From Pseudoalteromonas sp. FUC4 (lineage in GTDB: Bacteria > Pseudomonadota > Gammaproteobacteria > Enterobacterales > Alteromonadaceae): a DNA stretch of 55,738 nt. The notes beneath the pieces are model-generated. The model was not told the origin of the DNA, did not search any database, and saw only the letters and a list, made by a program, of their open reading frames with translations. The stretch lies in NCBI RefSeq assembly GCF_008370255.1, contig NZ_SEUI01000005.1, positions 267-56,004 on the forward strand, given 5' to 3'. The number at the start of each line of letters is the position of its first letter. Position 1 is the stretch's first letter. A program made the translations under genes and the position numbers. Below, in pieces: positions 19,723 to 28,974 of this stretch.

Positions 19723-20804
19723 ATATAGTGATTGTAATTGATTCACTAGTAGGTGGTGGTGCTGAAAAAGTAATGCTTACTTTGGCTGAAAAAATGGCGA
19801 AACTACAGCACAATGTCACTATATTATCTCTTGCGAGCAACGCTGAGTATGACATCCCTGATATAGTTAAAGTTGATAGCCTTTTTCCTGATAGAGCATC
19901 TAAAGTAGATAGATTTTGGCAGCGAAAAAGCAGTATTTTGAGATTAGAAGCGTGGTTTGAAAAAAAACAAAGAGAGATTGGCAATATTGATCTAGTGCTT
20001 TCTAACCTTGATAGAAGTAATAATTTACTTGCGCCTAGTAATATCAAAAATGTTCACTTTGTTATTCATAACTCCGCCAATGCAGAGCTTGCACGTCAAA
20101 AAAAATTAGGTCCATTTTCATATTTATATCTTAAAAAAAGTAAACAAAACTTAAATGGTAAATCACTTATTTGCGTATCAAAGGGTGTTGAAAAAGAAAT
20201 AACACAAGGGGATTTAATTAACCCAAGTGCAATTGCGACTATTTATAACCCGTTCGATTTTGAAAAAATAAGACAGCAAGCAAATGAGCAAAATAACAAT
20301 ATCCCAAATGAGCCCTACTTAATTCATGTAGGAAGGCTCGCCAAACAAAAACGCCACGATATATTATTTGCAGCATTTGCAAAGCTTGATAAAAAATACA
20401 AGTTAGTCCTTTTATGCAATAAACCTGCAAAAGCGTTAAAGCTTGCACAGCAATATGGCATAGAAAAACAGTTAGTAGTGCCTGGATTTCAACAAAACCC
20501 CTACAACTGGATTAAGCAGGCCAAAGCATTATTGCTGAGTTCTGATTTTGAAGGACTTCCAACGGTATTAATCGAGGCTTTAGCGGTGGGTACTCCGGTA
20601 GTTAGTACTAATTGTACATTTGGACCAAGCGAGATATTAACAGGCGAGCTGAGTAAATATTTAATACCCGCTGGACAAAGTGAGGCATTAGCCAATGCTG
20701 TTAAGTTGATATTAACTGACAAACCTAATCTAGAAAACGCTGAAATTCTAAAACAAGTACAGGCAGAGCAGGTCGCTCTGCAGTATTTAGCCTTGGCTAA
20801 CTAA
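19719..20804 (+). CDS. GT4-family glycosyltransferase, LPS core locus
   Basis: A 361-residue retaining GT4 glycosyltransferase. The N-terminal motif VIDSLVGGGAEKVMLTLAEKM (about residues 5-25) is the acceptor-side glycine loop. The C-terminal half has LIHVGRLAKQKRHDILFAAFA (about 200-220) and the donor motif SSDFEGLPTVLIEALAVGTPVVST (about 270-293), with the EGLPxVLIEA glutamates of the EX7E signature. It follows the preceding transferase with a four-base overlap, and its stop lies close to the convergent kdkA gene. The position between Wzi-like, Kdo kinase and heptosyltransferase genes makes an LPS core transferase likely; the sugar is not known. Confidence 0.85.
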   Translation: MNIVIVIDSLVGGGAEKVMLTLAEKMAKLQHNVTILSLASNAEYDIPDIVKVDSLFPDRASKVDRFWQRKSSILRLEAWFEKKQREIGNIDLVLSNLDRSNNLLAPSNIKNVHFVIHNSANAELARQKKLGPFSYLYLKKSKQNLNGKSLICVSKGVEKEITQGDLINPSAIATIYNPFDFEKIRQQANEQNNNIPNEPYLIHVGRLAKQKRHDILFAAFAKLDKKYKLVLLCNKPAKALKLAQQYGIEKQLVVPGFQQNPYNWIKQAKALLLSSDFEGLPTVLIEALAVGTPVVSTNCTFGPSEILTGELSKYLIPAGQSEALANAVKLILTDKPNLENAEILKQVQAEQVALQYLALAN

Positions 20805-20820
20805 GTTAACTTATATTAGG

Positions 20821-21549
20821 TTAACTGATATTGGCGAGCGCTTTAGAGTAGTTGCTATGCAGAGTTTGAAAGTCATTCACTTGCCAATTAAATGACTCGT
20901 TTCGACCTTGTTCTTTTAAAAATGAGCGCTCAAGTCGTTCCATATTACTTTGTTGCCATGGTGGATTAGGTGTTTTTATTTCACCTCTATCAAAGTCGAT
21001 AATATACACATCACCAGTCTCATCAAACAAAATGTTATTAATGTTTAAATCGGCGTGATACACACCTTTTGAATGAAATAGCGCGATTGTTTTAGCAATG
21101 CGTTCCAACTCATCTTCAGCCAATGGGCGTTCAATTAATATATCGAGTACACTTTTAGCGCCTTTAACAGCCTCGGTAATAATATCACCACGATAAATTA
21201 ATCCGCTGCGGGTTACTTTAGCTGCAATAGGGGTGGGTACGTTTAAACCAAGCTCTAAAAGTTTACTCATTAAGCTAAACTCTTTATACACGCGGGTTTG
21301 TTCAAGCCCAGGGTATAAATATTGATCGCTTAGTAATTTACCGACTAAACCACCACGCCAATAATGCCTCAGCACGGCTGTTAATTTGTCTTGTTTAAAA
21401 AACCATGCTGTTGCTCTGCCTTTTTTAGCACCCACAATTTTATTTTGTTGTTGCCAATAATTTGCATCAAACCAATCGAGGGTAATTTGGCTTGTGTATT
21501 TAGAATGGCTTAATACAGTGTGATTGCCTTGCACGTGTTGTTTAAACAT
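20821..21549 (-). CDS. kdkA: 3-deoxy-D-manno-octulosonic acid kinase
   Basis: Phosphorylates Kdo on the lipid A-Kdo acceptor using ATP, at the cytoplasmic face of the inner membrane. The sequence is an RIO/lipopolysaccharide kinase-like fold: GVYHADLNINNILFDE (about residues 162-177) is the catalytic loop with His165, Asp167 and Asn172, and YIIDFDRGEI (about 182-191) is the metal-binding DFD. Family-typical features are LRHYWRGGLVGKLLSDQYL (about 60-79). The 242-residue length is normal. Convergent with the glycosyltransferase pair and divergent from the heptosyltransferase gene. Known members are found in organisms whose LPS has one phosphorylated Kdo. Confidence 0.93.
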   Translation of the reverse strand: MFKQHVQGNHTVLSHSKYTSQITLDWFDANYWQQQNKIVGAKKGRATAWFFKQDKLTAVLRHYWRGGLVGKLLSDQYLYPGLEQTRVYKEFSLMSKLLELGLNVPTPIAAKVTRSGLIYRGDIITEAVKGAKSVLDILIERPLAEDELERIAKTIALFHSKGVYHADLNINNILFDETGDVYIIDFDRGEIKTPNPPWQQSNMERLERSFLKEQGRNESFNWQVNDFQTLHSNYSKALANIS

Positions 21550-21671
21550 AGCTCTGCGTAATTGCTAAATAATATGTCTATATTAGCGCGTTTTAAAGCG
21601 CAGGATAAGTGCTTGCAATAGCGTGATTATAATTTAAGATCGGCTTTTGTATTTAATACCTAAGGGAATGT

Positions 21672-22730
21672 GTGACTCAAGCTCCTAATTATTCATCTAT
21701 TTGTATATTAAGACTCTCAGCCATTGGTGACGTATGTCATGGTGTGAGTGCTGTACAAGCTATTCAAAAAGCACACCCTAATGCAAAAATCACCTGGGTT
21801 ATTGGCAAAATAGAAGCCATGCTACTTGCTGACTTACCTGGTGTTGAGCTGGTGGTATTTGATAAAAAGCAAGGAAAAGCAGCACTTAAAAGCTTAAAAC
21901 AACGCTTTAAAGGTCAACAGTTTGATGTGTTACTTAATATGCAAGTTGCACTAAGGGCTGGGTTTGTAGCGCGTTGTATTCCGGCAAAAGTAAAAATTGG
22001 TTTTGACTGGGCGCGCTCAAAAGAATTGCACAGTTTATTTATTAATAAACGAATAGAGCCACAAGCTCAGGCGCACGTTCTTGAAGGCTTTAAAGGTTTT
22101 GCAAAAGCCATTGGTGTTGCTGATTATAAACCGAGTTGGAACATGCCATATACCGAGCAAGACCAAGCGGTTGCAGATGAGTTACTAACATCAGAATACC
22201 TAACTAATAAACTATTAGTAATATCGCCCGCAGCTAGTAAAGCGCAGCGTAATTGGCTCGCTGATCGTTATGCCACATTGGCTGATTATGCAAGCGAGCA
22301 AGGCTTTAAGGTGGTATTGACGGGTGGTCCAACAGAGCTTGAAATTAACCTAGCAAATAGCATTATTGAGCACAGCAACACGCCTATTTTAAATCTAGTA
22401 GGTAAAACAAAACTCAAAGAGTTGTTGTGTGTGTTAAAGCGTGGCAGCTTAGTGCTTGCGCCCGACACGGGTCCTGCACATATGGCAGTAACAGTTGGTA
22501 CGCCGGTTATTGGTTTATATGCACATTCAAACCCCGCACGCACGGGTCCTTACTTATATCAAGATTACGTGGTTGAGGTTTATCATCAAAATTTGCTTAA
22601 GCAAACAGGTAAAACAGCTAAGCAAGTACCGTGGGGTACGCGTGTAAAAGGCGATGATTTAATGAGCCAAATTACAGTTGATGATGTAAAAGCGATGTTT
22701 AACCATGTCGTACAAAAAGAGTCTTTGTAA
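21672..22730 (+). CDS. Glycosyltransferase family 9 heptosyltransferase
   Basis: A 352-residue GT9 enzyme that should transfer L-glycero-D-manno-heptose from ADP-heptose to the LPS inner core. N-terminal ILRLSAIGDVCHGVSAVQAI (about residues 12-31) and C-terminal APDTGPAHMAVTVGTPVIGLYAHSNP (about 257-282) are the two characteristic family blocks. WaaC, WaaF and WaaQ cannot be separated with confidence by eye, though the sequence fits a core heptosyltransferase type I. GTG start at 21672, after TAAGGGA. Its TAA overlaps the gmhB start by one base, linking sugar activation with use. Confidence 0.88.
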   Translation: MTQAPNYSSICILRLSAIGDVCHGVSAVQAIQKAHPNAKITWVIGKIEAMLLADLPGVELVVFDKKQGKAALKSLKQRFKGQQFDVLLNMQVALRAGFVARCIPAKVKIGFDWARSKELHSLFINKRIEPQAQAHVLEGFKGFAKAIGVADYKPSWNMPYTEQDQAVADELLTSEYLTNKLLVISPAASKAQRNWLADRYATLADYASEQGFKVVLTGGPTELEINLANSIIEHSNTPILNLVGKTKLKELLCVLKRGSLVLAPDTGPAHMAVTVGTPVIGLYAHSNPARTGPYLYQDYVVEVYHQNLLKQTGKTAKQVPWGTRVKGDDLMSQITVDDVKAMFNHVVQKESL

Positions 22731-23293
22731 TGAATGTACAACAAAAAAATAAAGCACTTTTTTTAGACCGAGATGGCGTGGTAAACGTTGATCATGGTTA
22801 TGTGTATCAAAGCGATAAATTTGAATTTATTGAAGGTGTTTTTAGCACCTGTAAAATATTTTACGATGCAGGCTATAAAATCATAATCGTCACTAATCAA
22901 TCTGGAATTGGTCGAGGTTATTACAGCGAAGCTGATTTTTTAGCACTGACCGAGTGGATGAAAGACCAGTTTAGTGCTCACAGCATTGAAGTTATCGATG
23001 TGTATTTTTGCCCACATCACCCTAAAAAAGCGCGCCCTGAATATTTGAAAGAGTGCAGTTGTAGAAAGCCTGCGCCAGGTATGTTATTACAAGGCATACA
23101 AGAGCATAACATCGACCCTGCTTGCAGTATTATGGTGGGCGATAAACTCAGTGATATGCAGGCTGCGAAAAAAGCAGGCATAACTACACGCGTTTTAGTG
23201 CGTTCAGGGCAAAGCTTTGATGAAAGCGCTAAGCAAGAAGCTGATTTAATTATCGATTCTATAAGCAGTTTACCTGCACTTTTAAACACATAA
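22730..23293 (+). CDS. gmhB: D-glycero-beta-D-manno-heptose-1,7-bisphosphate 7-phosphatase
   Basis: Removes the 7-phosphate between the two HldE reactions. It is a HAD-superfamily histidinol-phosphatase-type enzyme: the nucleophile motif is FLDRDGVVNVD (about residues 11-21), motif II is IVTNQSGIGRG, and the C-terminal MVGDKLSDMQAAKKAG is motif IV. A zinc loop with CPHHPKKARPEYLKECSCRKP carries two Cys plus His and Cys ligands, typical of GmhB. At 187 residues it is the normal length. It starts at the stop of the heptosyltransferase gene. Confidence 0.95.
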   Translation: MNVQQKNKALFLDRDGVVNVDHGYVYQSDKFEFIEGVFSTCKIFYDAGYKIIIVTNQSGIGRGYYSEADFLALTEWMKDQFSAHSIEVIDVYFCPHHPKKARPEYLKECSCRKPAPGMLLQGIQEHNIDPACSIMVGDKLSDMQAAKKAGITTRVLVRSGQSFDESAKQEADLIIDSISSLPALLNT

Positions 23294-23315
23294 ATAAACT
23301 AAATAGACTTAGCTG

Positions 23316-23343
23316 TAAACTGGCAGGAATTACTTCCAGTTTA
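23316..23343 (+). promoter_or_regulatory. Inverted repeat in the gmhB-kbl gap
   Basis: TAAACTGG and CCAGTTTA form a perfect 8-base inverted repeat with a 12-base loop. There is no T run, so it is not a standard terminator. A second, GC-rich short repeat (AACCGC...GCGGTT) lies nearer the kbl start. Both sit in the 169-base gap ahead of kbl and could be regulatory. Confidence 0.35.
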
Positions 23344-23462
23344 GGGCGTTTGCGACGAACTGCAAACCGTGCATTTTACCCATTAAACTTTTACAATACC
23401 CCGCATAATAAACCGCCGCGAAAGTGCGGTTGTTTACCCGTTCAAATATATGGAGAACCTAG

Positions 23463-24656
23463 ATGAGAGCATCTGCTTTTTTTAGCCAGTTACAACAGCA
23501 AATTGAAGACGTAAAAACCGAAGGTTTGTATAAAAACGAACGTATTATTAAGTCCCAGCAGCAAGCTCAAATTGAAGTTGCATCAGGTAAAGTAATCAAC
23601 TTTTGTGCTAATAACTACTTAGGTTTAGCTAATAGTCCAGAGCTAATTGAAGCGGCGCAAAATGGTTTAAATAATCATGGTTTTGGTGTGGCTTCAGTAC
23701 GTTTTATTTGTGGCACGCAAGATATCCATAAAACGTTAGAGCAAAAAATCAGTGCGTTTTTAGAAACAGAGGATACGATTTTATATTCTTCATGTTTTGA
23801 CGCAAATACAGGTTTGTTTGAAACTATTTTAGGCGCAGAAGACGCTATTATTTCTGATTCATTAAATCATGCATCAATTATCGACGGTGTACGTTTATGT
23901 AAAGCTAAGCGTTTTCGTTATGCAAATAACGACATGGCTGATCTTGAGAAGCAACTTATTGCAGCAGATGAAGCAGGCGCTAAAACTAAACTAATTGCTA
24001 CCGATGGAGTGTTTTCTATGGACGGCGTTATTTGTAATTTAGAAGCTGTGTGCGACTTAGCCGATAAATATGATGCGCTTGTAATGGTAGATGACTCTCA
24101 CGCAGTTGGCTTTGTTGGCGAAAACGGTAAGGGTACACCTGAGTACTGTAATGTATTAGACCGTATAGATATTATTACCGGTACATTAGGTAAAGCGCTA
24201 GGCGGTGCATCAGGTGGTTATACATCAGGTAAAAAAGAAATTGTTGAATGGTTACGTCAGCGTTCACGTCCATACTTGTTCTCAAACTCATTAGCGCCTT
24301 CAATTGTTACTGCATCAATTAAAGTACTTGAAATGCTTGAAAATGGCGGCGAGCTTCGCGCTAAACTTTGGTCAAACGCTAAATATTTCCGTGAGCAAAT
24401 GGAAGCTGCTGGTTTTACGTGTGCAGGTAAAGATCATGCAATTATCCCTGTAATGCTTGGAGATGCCAAAGTAGCCTCGTTAATGGCTGATAAATTACTT
24501 GCTGAAGGCATTTACGTAACCGGTTTTTCATTCCCTGTAGTACCAAAAGGGCAAGCGCGTATTCGTACACAAATTTCAGCGGCGCATAGTATTGAGCAAC
24601 TCGATACAGCTATTGATGCATTTACCCGTATTGGTAAAGAAATGGGCGTTATTTAA
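23463..24656 (+). CDS. kbl: Glycine C-acetyltransferase (2-amino-3-ketobutyrate CoA ligase)
   Basis: Cleaves 2-amino-3-ketobutyrate with CoA into glycine and acetyl-CoA, the second step of threonine catabolism. It is a PLP enzyme of the alpha-oxoamine synthase family. The PLP lysine lies in [15 protein letters not shown] (about residues 240-254); [13 protein letters not shown] (about 207-219) carries the pyridine-nitrogen Asp and a substrate His. The 397-residue length matches E. coli Kbl (398). ATGGAGAACCTAG gives the ribosome site. It is paired with tdh, as in most gammaproteobacteria, but with an intercistronic hairpin. Confidence 0.97.
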   Translation: MRASAFFSQLQQQIEDVKTEGLYKNERIIKSQQQAQIEVASGKVINFCANNYLGLANSPELIEAAQNGLNNHGFGVASVRFICGTQDIHKTLEQKISAFLETEDTILYSSCFDANTGLFETILGAEDAIISDSLNHASIIDGVRLCKAKRFRYANNDMADLEKQLIAADEAGAKTKLIATDGVFSMDGVICNLEAVCDLADKYDALVMVDDSHAVGFVGENGKGTPEYCNVLDRIDIITGTLGKALGGASGGYTSGKKEIVEWLRQRSRPYLFSNSLAPSIVTASIKVLEMLENGGELRAKLWSNAKYFREQMEAAGFTCAGKDHAIIPVMLGDAKVASLMADKLLAEGIYVTGFSFPVVPKGQARIRTQISAAHSIEQLDTAIDAFTRIGKEMGVI

Positions 24657-24665
24657 TTTTATTTT

Positions 24666-24691
24666 AAACCGAAGCCTCGCTTCGGTTTTTT
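24666..24691 (+). terminator. Terminator-like hairpin between kbl and tdh
   Basis: A perfect nine-pair stem AAACCGAAG/CTTCGGTTT with a five-base loop is followed by TTT. It is 10 bases after the kbl stop and 15 bases before the tdh ATG. It should cut down read-through, so tdh may be made at a lower level than kbl or from its own start. Confidence 0.8.
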
Positions 24692-24706
24692 AGTTGAGTG
24701 TGGATT

Positions 24707-25732
24707 ATGAAAGCATTATCTAAATTAAAAGCAGAACCGGGCATTTGGATGACAGATGCACCAAAGCCAGAAGTGGGTCACAACGATTTACTGATTAAAA
24801 TTCGCAAAACAGCTATTTGTGGTACCGACGTACATATTTACAAGTGGGACGAGTGGGCAAGTAAAACCATTCCAACGCCTATGGTTGTTGGTCATGAATA
24901 TGTTGGTGAAGTCGTTGATATGGGTCAAGAAGTTCGTGGCTTTCAGGTTGGCGACCGCGTATCTGGCGAAGGGCATATTACGTGTGGGCATTGTCGAAAT
25001 TGTCGTGCTGGACGTGTACATTTATGCCGTAATACAACGGGTGTAGGTGTAAACCGTGAAGGTGCGTTTGCCGAATATTTAGTTATTCCTGCATTTAACG
25101 CATTTAAAATTCCAGATAATATTTCTGACGAACTGGCTTCTATTTTCGACCCATTTGGTAACGCAGTTCATACCGCACTATCGTTTGACTTAGTTGGCGA
25201 AGATGTACTTATCACTGGTGCAGGCCCAATTGGTATTATGGCAGCAGCTGTTGCAAAACATGTTGGTGCTCGCCACGTTGTAATTACCGACGTAAACGAA
25301 TACCGCTTAGATTTAGCTCGTAAAATGGGGGCTTCACGCGCTGTAAACGTGGCAAGCGAAAAACTTGAAGATGTAATGAAAGAGCTAGGTATGACAGAGG
25401 GCTTTGATATTGGCCTTGAAATGTCAGGTGTGCCAAGTGCTTTTAATTCAATGCTTAATAACATGAACCACGGCGGCAAAATTGCCATGCTAGGTATTCC
25501 ACCATCAGATATGGCGGTTGACTGGAACCAAGTTATTTTTAAAGGCTTAGTGATTAAAGGTATTTACGGTCGCGAAATGTTCGAAACGTGGTACAAAATG
25601 GCAAGTTTGATTCAATCTGGTCTTGATTTAAACCCAATCATTACTCATCAATATTCTGTGGATGACTTCCAAGCTGGCTTTGATATGATGATTTCAGGTC
25701 AGTCAGGTAAAGTAATTTTAAACTGGGACTAG
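24707..25732 (+). CDS. tdh: L-threonine 3-dehydrogenase
   Basis: Oxidises L-threonine to 2-amino-3-ketobutyrate with NAD+. It is a zinc medium-chain dehydrogenase. The catalytic zinc site includes Cys in [10 protein letters not shown] (about residues 36-45) and GHEYVGEV (about 64-71). The structural zinc cluster is [15 protein letters not shown] (about 93-107). The Rossmann loop is [14 protein letters not shown]. The start is ATG at 24707, giving 341 residues and the same N-terminus as E. coli Tdh ([10 protein letters not shown]); an in-frame GTG nine bases upstream is less likely. Confidence 0.97.
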   Translation: MKALSKLKAEPGIWMTDAPKPEVGHNDLLIKIRKTAICGTDVHIYKWDEWASKTIPTPMVVGHEYVGEVVDMGQEVRGFQVGDRVSGEGHITCGHCRNCRAGRVHLCRNTTGVGVNREGAFAEYLVIPAFNAFKIPDNISDELASIFDPFGNAVHTALSFDLVGEDVLITGAGPIGIMAAAVAKHVGARHVVITDVNEYRLDLARKMGASRAVNVASEKLEDVMKELGMTEGFDIGLEMSGVPSAFNSMLNNMNHGGKIAMLGIPPSDMAVDWNQVIFKGLVIKGIYGREMFETWYKMASLIQSGLDLNPIITHQYSVDDFQAGFDMMISGQSGKVILNWD

Positions 25733-25751
25733 TTTAAACTTATTTTACGAG

Positions 25752-25776
25752 AAGGGCGGCTTTAGCCGCCTTTTTT
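25752..25776 (+). terminator. Rho-independent terminator after tdh
   Basis: AAGGGCGGC and GCCGCCTT form a GC-rich stem around TTTA, followed by a six-T run. Confidence 0.92.
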
Positions 25777-25800
25777 ATACTATTAATTAAAGAGACTTCA

Positions 25801-26118
25801 ATGGCATTTAAACATATTTCTATAGCGCAAACGTTAGAACTTTTAGATAAAGAAGACGTTGTAATTGCAGATATTCGCGATCCTAATTCGTATCAAGCAG
25901 GTCATATCCCAGGTTCTGAGGCACTTTCTAACGGTAATATTGCCCAGTTTATGATGGAAAAAGAATTCGATCAGCCAATTATAATTGTGTGCTACCACGG
26001 TATGAGCTCTCAAGGCGCAGCTAGCTACTTAGTTGAGCAAGGTTTTGAAGACGTTTACAGTATGGATGGCGGCTTTACAGCTTGGGAAGCTGCTTACAGC
26101 GAGAAAGTAGAGCGATGA
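25801..26118 (+). CDS. glpE: Thiosulfate sulfurtransferase, single-domain rhodanese
   Basis: Moves sulfane sulfur from thiosulfate to cyanide or other thiophilic acceptors, in the cytoplasm. The single rhodanese domain has the active-site loop CYHGMSS with catalytic Cys64, the six-residue loop typical of GlpE. The aspartate/arginine pair ADIRDPNSY (about residues 23-31) is also standard. Length 105 residues (E. coli 108). AAAGAGAC lies before ATG. Its last bases overlap the glpG start (ATGA), the E. coli glpE-glpG order, although the usual glpR gene is not next to it here. Confidence 0.95.
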   Translation: MAFKHISIAQTLELLDKEDVVIADIRDPNSYQAGHIPGSEALSNGNIAQFMMEKEFDQPIIIVCYHGMSSQGAASYLVEQGFEDVYSMDGGFTAWEAAYSEKVER

Positions 26119-26933
26119 TAGAGCTTGGCAGTTTAAATAACCCGCGCGCCGCACAGGGCTTTATAGATTATTTAAAAAGCCAAGGTTTAGATGCAAAGAT
26201 ACACTCGGCAGATGGCAGTAATGTCATTATTAGTGTGACTGAGGAGGACTTTCATCAAGTTCAGCCGTTATGGGCTGAATTTACACAAAACCCTAATCAT
26301 GAAAAATACCTACAAGCATCTTGGGATGTAGGCAGTACGCAATCGCCGCTTAAATATCAAGGGCAATCGCTCAATCTAATAGCCCGTTTTAAAGCGCTCA
26401 GCTGGTTAAATCAAACCGTAAGTATTGTAAGCGTAATAATTTATTTTGCTTTTTTACTAGGTGGTTTTGAGACCATTTACACCATGATGCAGTTTAAACC
26501 TACGCAGCCTTTAAGTTGGTTAACGCCTGCGTTCGTACATTTTAGCGCGATGCATATAGTGTTTAACTTGATTTGGTGGATGTCGCTTGGTGACAATATT
26601 GAAAAACAATGTGGAAAACTAAGCTTAATAGGCTTATTTTTAGTGACTGCACTTATTAGTAATTGGGCACAATATTTAATGGTTGGTCCCAACTTTGGTG
26701 GCCTAAGCGGTGTGGTATATGGGTTACTTGGTTTTTGTTGGATTCATAGTTTTTTAAATCCTAATAAACCTGCGCTGGTCAGTACCGCAATTATTGGCTT
26801 TATGTTGATTTGGCTAATACTTGGTTTTGCAGATGTATTGTTTGTTGGTATGGCTAATTGGGCGCACTTAGGTGGGTTAGTTAGCGGCATGGCTTTTGCC
26901 TATACCGCCAAAATATTTAACGTAAAACGCTAG
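26115..26933 (+). CDS. glpG: Rhomboid intramembrane serine protease
   Basis: Cleaves membrane-spanning substrates within the bilayer. An N-terminal soluble domain (about residues 1-80) is followed by six membrane segments. The catalytic dyad is Ser199 in GLSGVVYG and His251 in NWAHLGG; the oxyanion residues His147 and Asn151 lie in MHIVFN. I chose ATG at 26115, in the ATGA overlap with glpE; its start MIELGSLNNPRAAQGF aligns with E. coli GlpG. An ATG 33 bases upstream lies inside glpE and is unlikely. 272 residues (E. coli 276). Confidence 0.96.
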   Translation: MIELGSLNNPRAAQGFIDYLKSQGLDAKIHSADGSNVIISVTEEDFHQVQPLWAEFTQNPNHEKYLQASWDVGSTQSPLKYQGQSLNLIARFKALSWLNQTVSIVSVIIYFAFLLGGFETIYTMMQFKPTQPLSWLTPAFVHFSAMHIVFNLIWWMSLGDNIEKQCGKLSLIGLFLVTALISNWAQYLMVGPNFGGLSGVVYGLLGFCWIHSFLNPNKPALVSTAIIGFMLIWLILGFADVLFVGMANWAHLGGLVSGMAFAYTAKIFNVKR

Positions 26934-26943
26934 CCGTTAAATA

Positions 26944-27342
26944 TTAATGATATAAATATTTAGTGAACAAGACTTCACGGATGATCTCTTGTCCTGTTTC
27001 TTCTTTTAACAGACTTTTTAGTTTTTCGGCGCACTTTGCACGTATTTCTTCTCGACCAGTAAGTGATTTTATTTTCTCTTCAGACTCCTTTGAAAATATT
27101 TCTACTAAGGCATCGCGCAGTAAAGGGGTGTGGTGCTCTACTATTGCAATATCTGAAGTGTCATTAAGCATTAAATCTATAGTTACGCGCACATAGCCCA
27201 TTTTTTTACTTGATGGGCCAATATAGTTAGTAATTATATCTGGCTCAAAACCAAAATAACCAACTGTGGATTCAGCTCGAGCTGTAAAGCTTATAACGCT
27301 CACAAAGAATGTAAAAAGACCTGCGTATACTATTTTTTTCAT
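26944..27342 (-). CDS. FliL-like periplasmic protein
   Basis: A 132-residue protein resembling flagellar basal-body-associated FliL: YVRVTIDLMLNDTSDIAIVEHHTPLLRDALVEIFS matches the stomatin-like FliL core, and the C-terminal part (EIIREVLFTKYLYH) is FliL-like. Unlike normal FliL it has an N-terminus that looks like a cleavable signal peptide (residues 1-23, ending TARA), so it is probably free in the periplasm. No flagellar genes are adjacent. ATG at 27342 is chosen because the signal begins there; a TTG 45 bases upstream also keeps the frame. The role is unknown. Confidence 0.78.
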   Translation of the reverse strand: MKKIVYAGLFTFFVSVISFTARAESTVGYFGFEPDIITNYIGPSSKKMGYVRVTIDLMLNDTSDIAIVEHHTPLLRDALVEIFSKESEEKIKSLTGREEIRAKCAEKLKSLLKEETGQEIIREVLFTKYLYH

Positions 27343-27509
27343 ATTTAAAGCGTTTCTAAAAACCTGTTGTAAATAGTTTATACCCAATGGTGTGTAATAA
27401 ACAGCGCCAAGCAGTTATTTATCTTAGTTATTTATGGCAGTAAATCATCACTTTTTCAAATGCATTGGCAATGTTATTATTGTTCCGGTTTTTATTTAAT
27501 TGAGCAATT

Positions 27510-28061
27510 GTGGCTACTTTTCCTATTTCTTTGTCTGCCAACTGGCAACATACTTCACAAGTGAGTGGCTTAACAGCGACTGAGCGTGATTGGCTATTTG
27601 AGCCTCATTCATTAACGGCTAAATTAAAAAGTCGATCGCAAAAATTCTCTGTAAAAGTACTTAGTGAGCAAACGTTTGATTTATCGGTTGAGCAACAAAA
27701 ATTACTTAGTTGCACAGCCGTATCGGCACTAAATAGAGAAGTAATTTTGTTATGTGATGATAAGCCAATGGTCTACGCACAAAGTTGGCTACCCGACAAT
27801 AAACGACAAGATAAATCGTATAATCCTCTGCTTAACATGGGAGAGCGACCTCTTGGTGATGTTATTTTTCAAGATCCTCAATTAGTGCGCACTGGTATAG
27901 AAGTAGCATGTTTTAACAGCGAGCATTCATTGCAGCAGTTGGTGTCTCAATTAAATTTATCTAAACAAAACTTACTAGGTCGTCGAAGTGTGTTTTCGCT
28001 ACGAGATTATAAGTTTTTAGTGTGTGAAGTCTTTTTACCCGGGGCGTATTTGTACTCATGA
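27510..28061 (+). CDS. ubiC: Chorismate pyruvate-lyase
   Basis: Makes 4-hydroxybenzoate and pyruvate from chorismate, the entry to ubiquinone synthesis. At 183 residues it is slightly longer than the E. coli enzyme (165). Family features include [20 protein letters not shown] (about residues 75-94), with the conserved Arg, and [11 protein letters not shown] (about 110-120), which forms the substrate pocket. The GTG at 27510 is the start in the available frame; no strong ribosome site is seen. It overlaps ubiA by four bases, as in other gammaproteobacteria. Confidence 0.94.
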   Translation: MATFPISLSANWQHTSQVSGLTATERDWLFEPHSLTAKLKSRSQKFSVKVLSEQTFDLSVEQQKLLSCTAVSALNREVILLCDDKPMVYAQSWLPDNKRQDKSYNPLLNMGERPLGDVIFQDPQLVRTGIEVACFNSEHSLQQLVSQLNLSKQNLLGRRSVFSLRDYKFLVCEVFLPGAYLYS

Positions 28062-28936
28062 GATTAGCTACTTTAAAGCCAAAACATATTCCTTACTACG
28101 TACAGCTAATGCGTATAGATAAGCCTATAGGTACCTTGTTATTACTTTGGCCAACATATTGGGCTTTGTGGCTTGCTAATAGCGGAATGCCTAGTTTGCT
28201 AAACTTTATCGTATTTACATTCGGTGTGATTGTTATGCGAAGCGCAGGGTGCGTAATTAATGACTTTGCAGATAGGAAAATAGATGGCTCGGTAAAGCGG
28301 ACTGCTCAGCGGCCGCTTGCTTCAGGGCAGGTTTGCAGTGGTGAAGCACTTAGCCTATTTTTACTGCTAATTGTTATAGCATTTATTTTAGTATTAATGC
28401 TGAGCGTTAATACTATTTTGCTTTCTTTTGGGGCGTTGGCCTTAGCCTTTTGTTATCCCTTTATGAAGCGCTATACTCAATTACCTCAAGTTGTTTTAGG
28501 AGCTGCATTTAGTTGGGCTATTCCAATGGCGTATATGGCTTCAATTAATGGTTTACCATCGCAAGCATGGCTATTATTTATAGCTAATATTTGTTGGACA
28601 GTTGCCTACGATACGATGTATGCCATGGTTGATAGGGATGACGATTTAAAAATAGGGGTAAAATCAACTGCTATTTTATTTGGTAAATACGACCGCCACA
28701 TTATCTTTTTACTTAATGCCGTATTTATAGCACTGGTTGCTTTTATTGGTATAAGTAATCATTTAGGCGTTGCATTTGGCATTGGTTTGAGTGTTGCAGC
28801 TGGTTTATTATTCTACCAACAAATACTTATTCATAAACGAGAGAGGGACGCCTGCTTTAAAGCATTTTTAAATAATCATTATGTGGGTTTGGCTATTTTT
28901 ATGGGATTATTATTTTCATACCCAATGGCATTTTAA
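28058..28936 (+). CDS. ubiA: 4-hydroxybenzoate octaprenyltransferase
   Basis: Attaches the polyprenyl tail to 4-hydroxybenzoate in the inner membrane. It is a UbiA-superfamily prenyltransferase with about eight or nine membrane helices. The first Asp-rich motif is NDFADRKID (about residues 67-75) and the second is [14 protein letters not shown] (about 192-205), binding the Mg-diphosphate. The 292-residue length is normal (E. coli 290). Its ATG overlaps the ubiC stop (ATGA). No terminator is seen in the short gap to the convergent oxygenase gene. Confidence 0.97.
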   Translation: MRLATLKPKHIPYYVQLMRIDKPIGTLLLLWPTYWALWLANSGMPSLLNFIVFTFGVIVMRSAGCVINDFADRKIDGSVKRTAQRPLASGQVCSGEALSLFLLLIVIAFILVLMLSVNTILLSFGALALAFCYPFMKRYTQLPQVVLGAAFSWAIPMAYMASINGLPSQAWLLFIANICWTVAYDTMYAMVDRDDDLKIGVKSTAILFGKYDRHIIFLLNAVFIALVAFIGISNHLGVAFGIGLSVAAGLLFYQQILIHKRERDACFKAFLNNHYVGLAIFMGLLFSYPMAF

Positions 28937-28974
28937 AAGCCACAATAAAGGCTGTTAAAATGCACTATTTAGAG

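Noticed and set aside
23294..23462. A glycine or threonine riboswitch before kbl.
   Set aside because: No glycine-riboswitch core was recognisable; the repeats there are short and do not match a known class.
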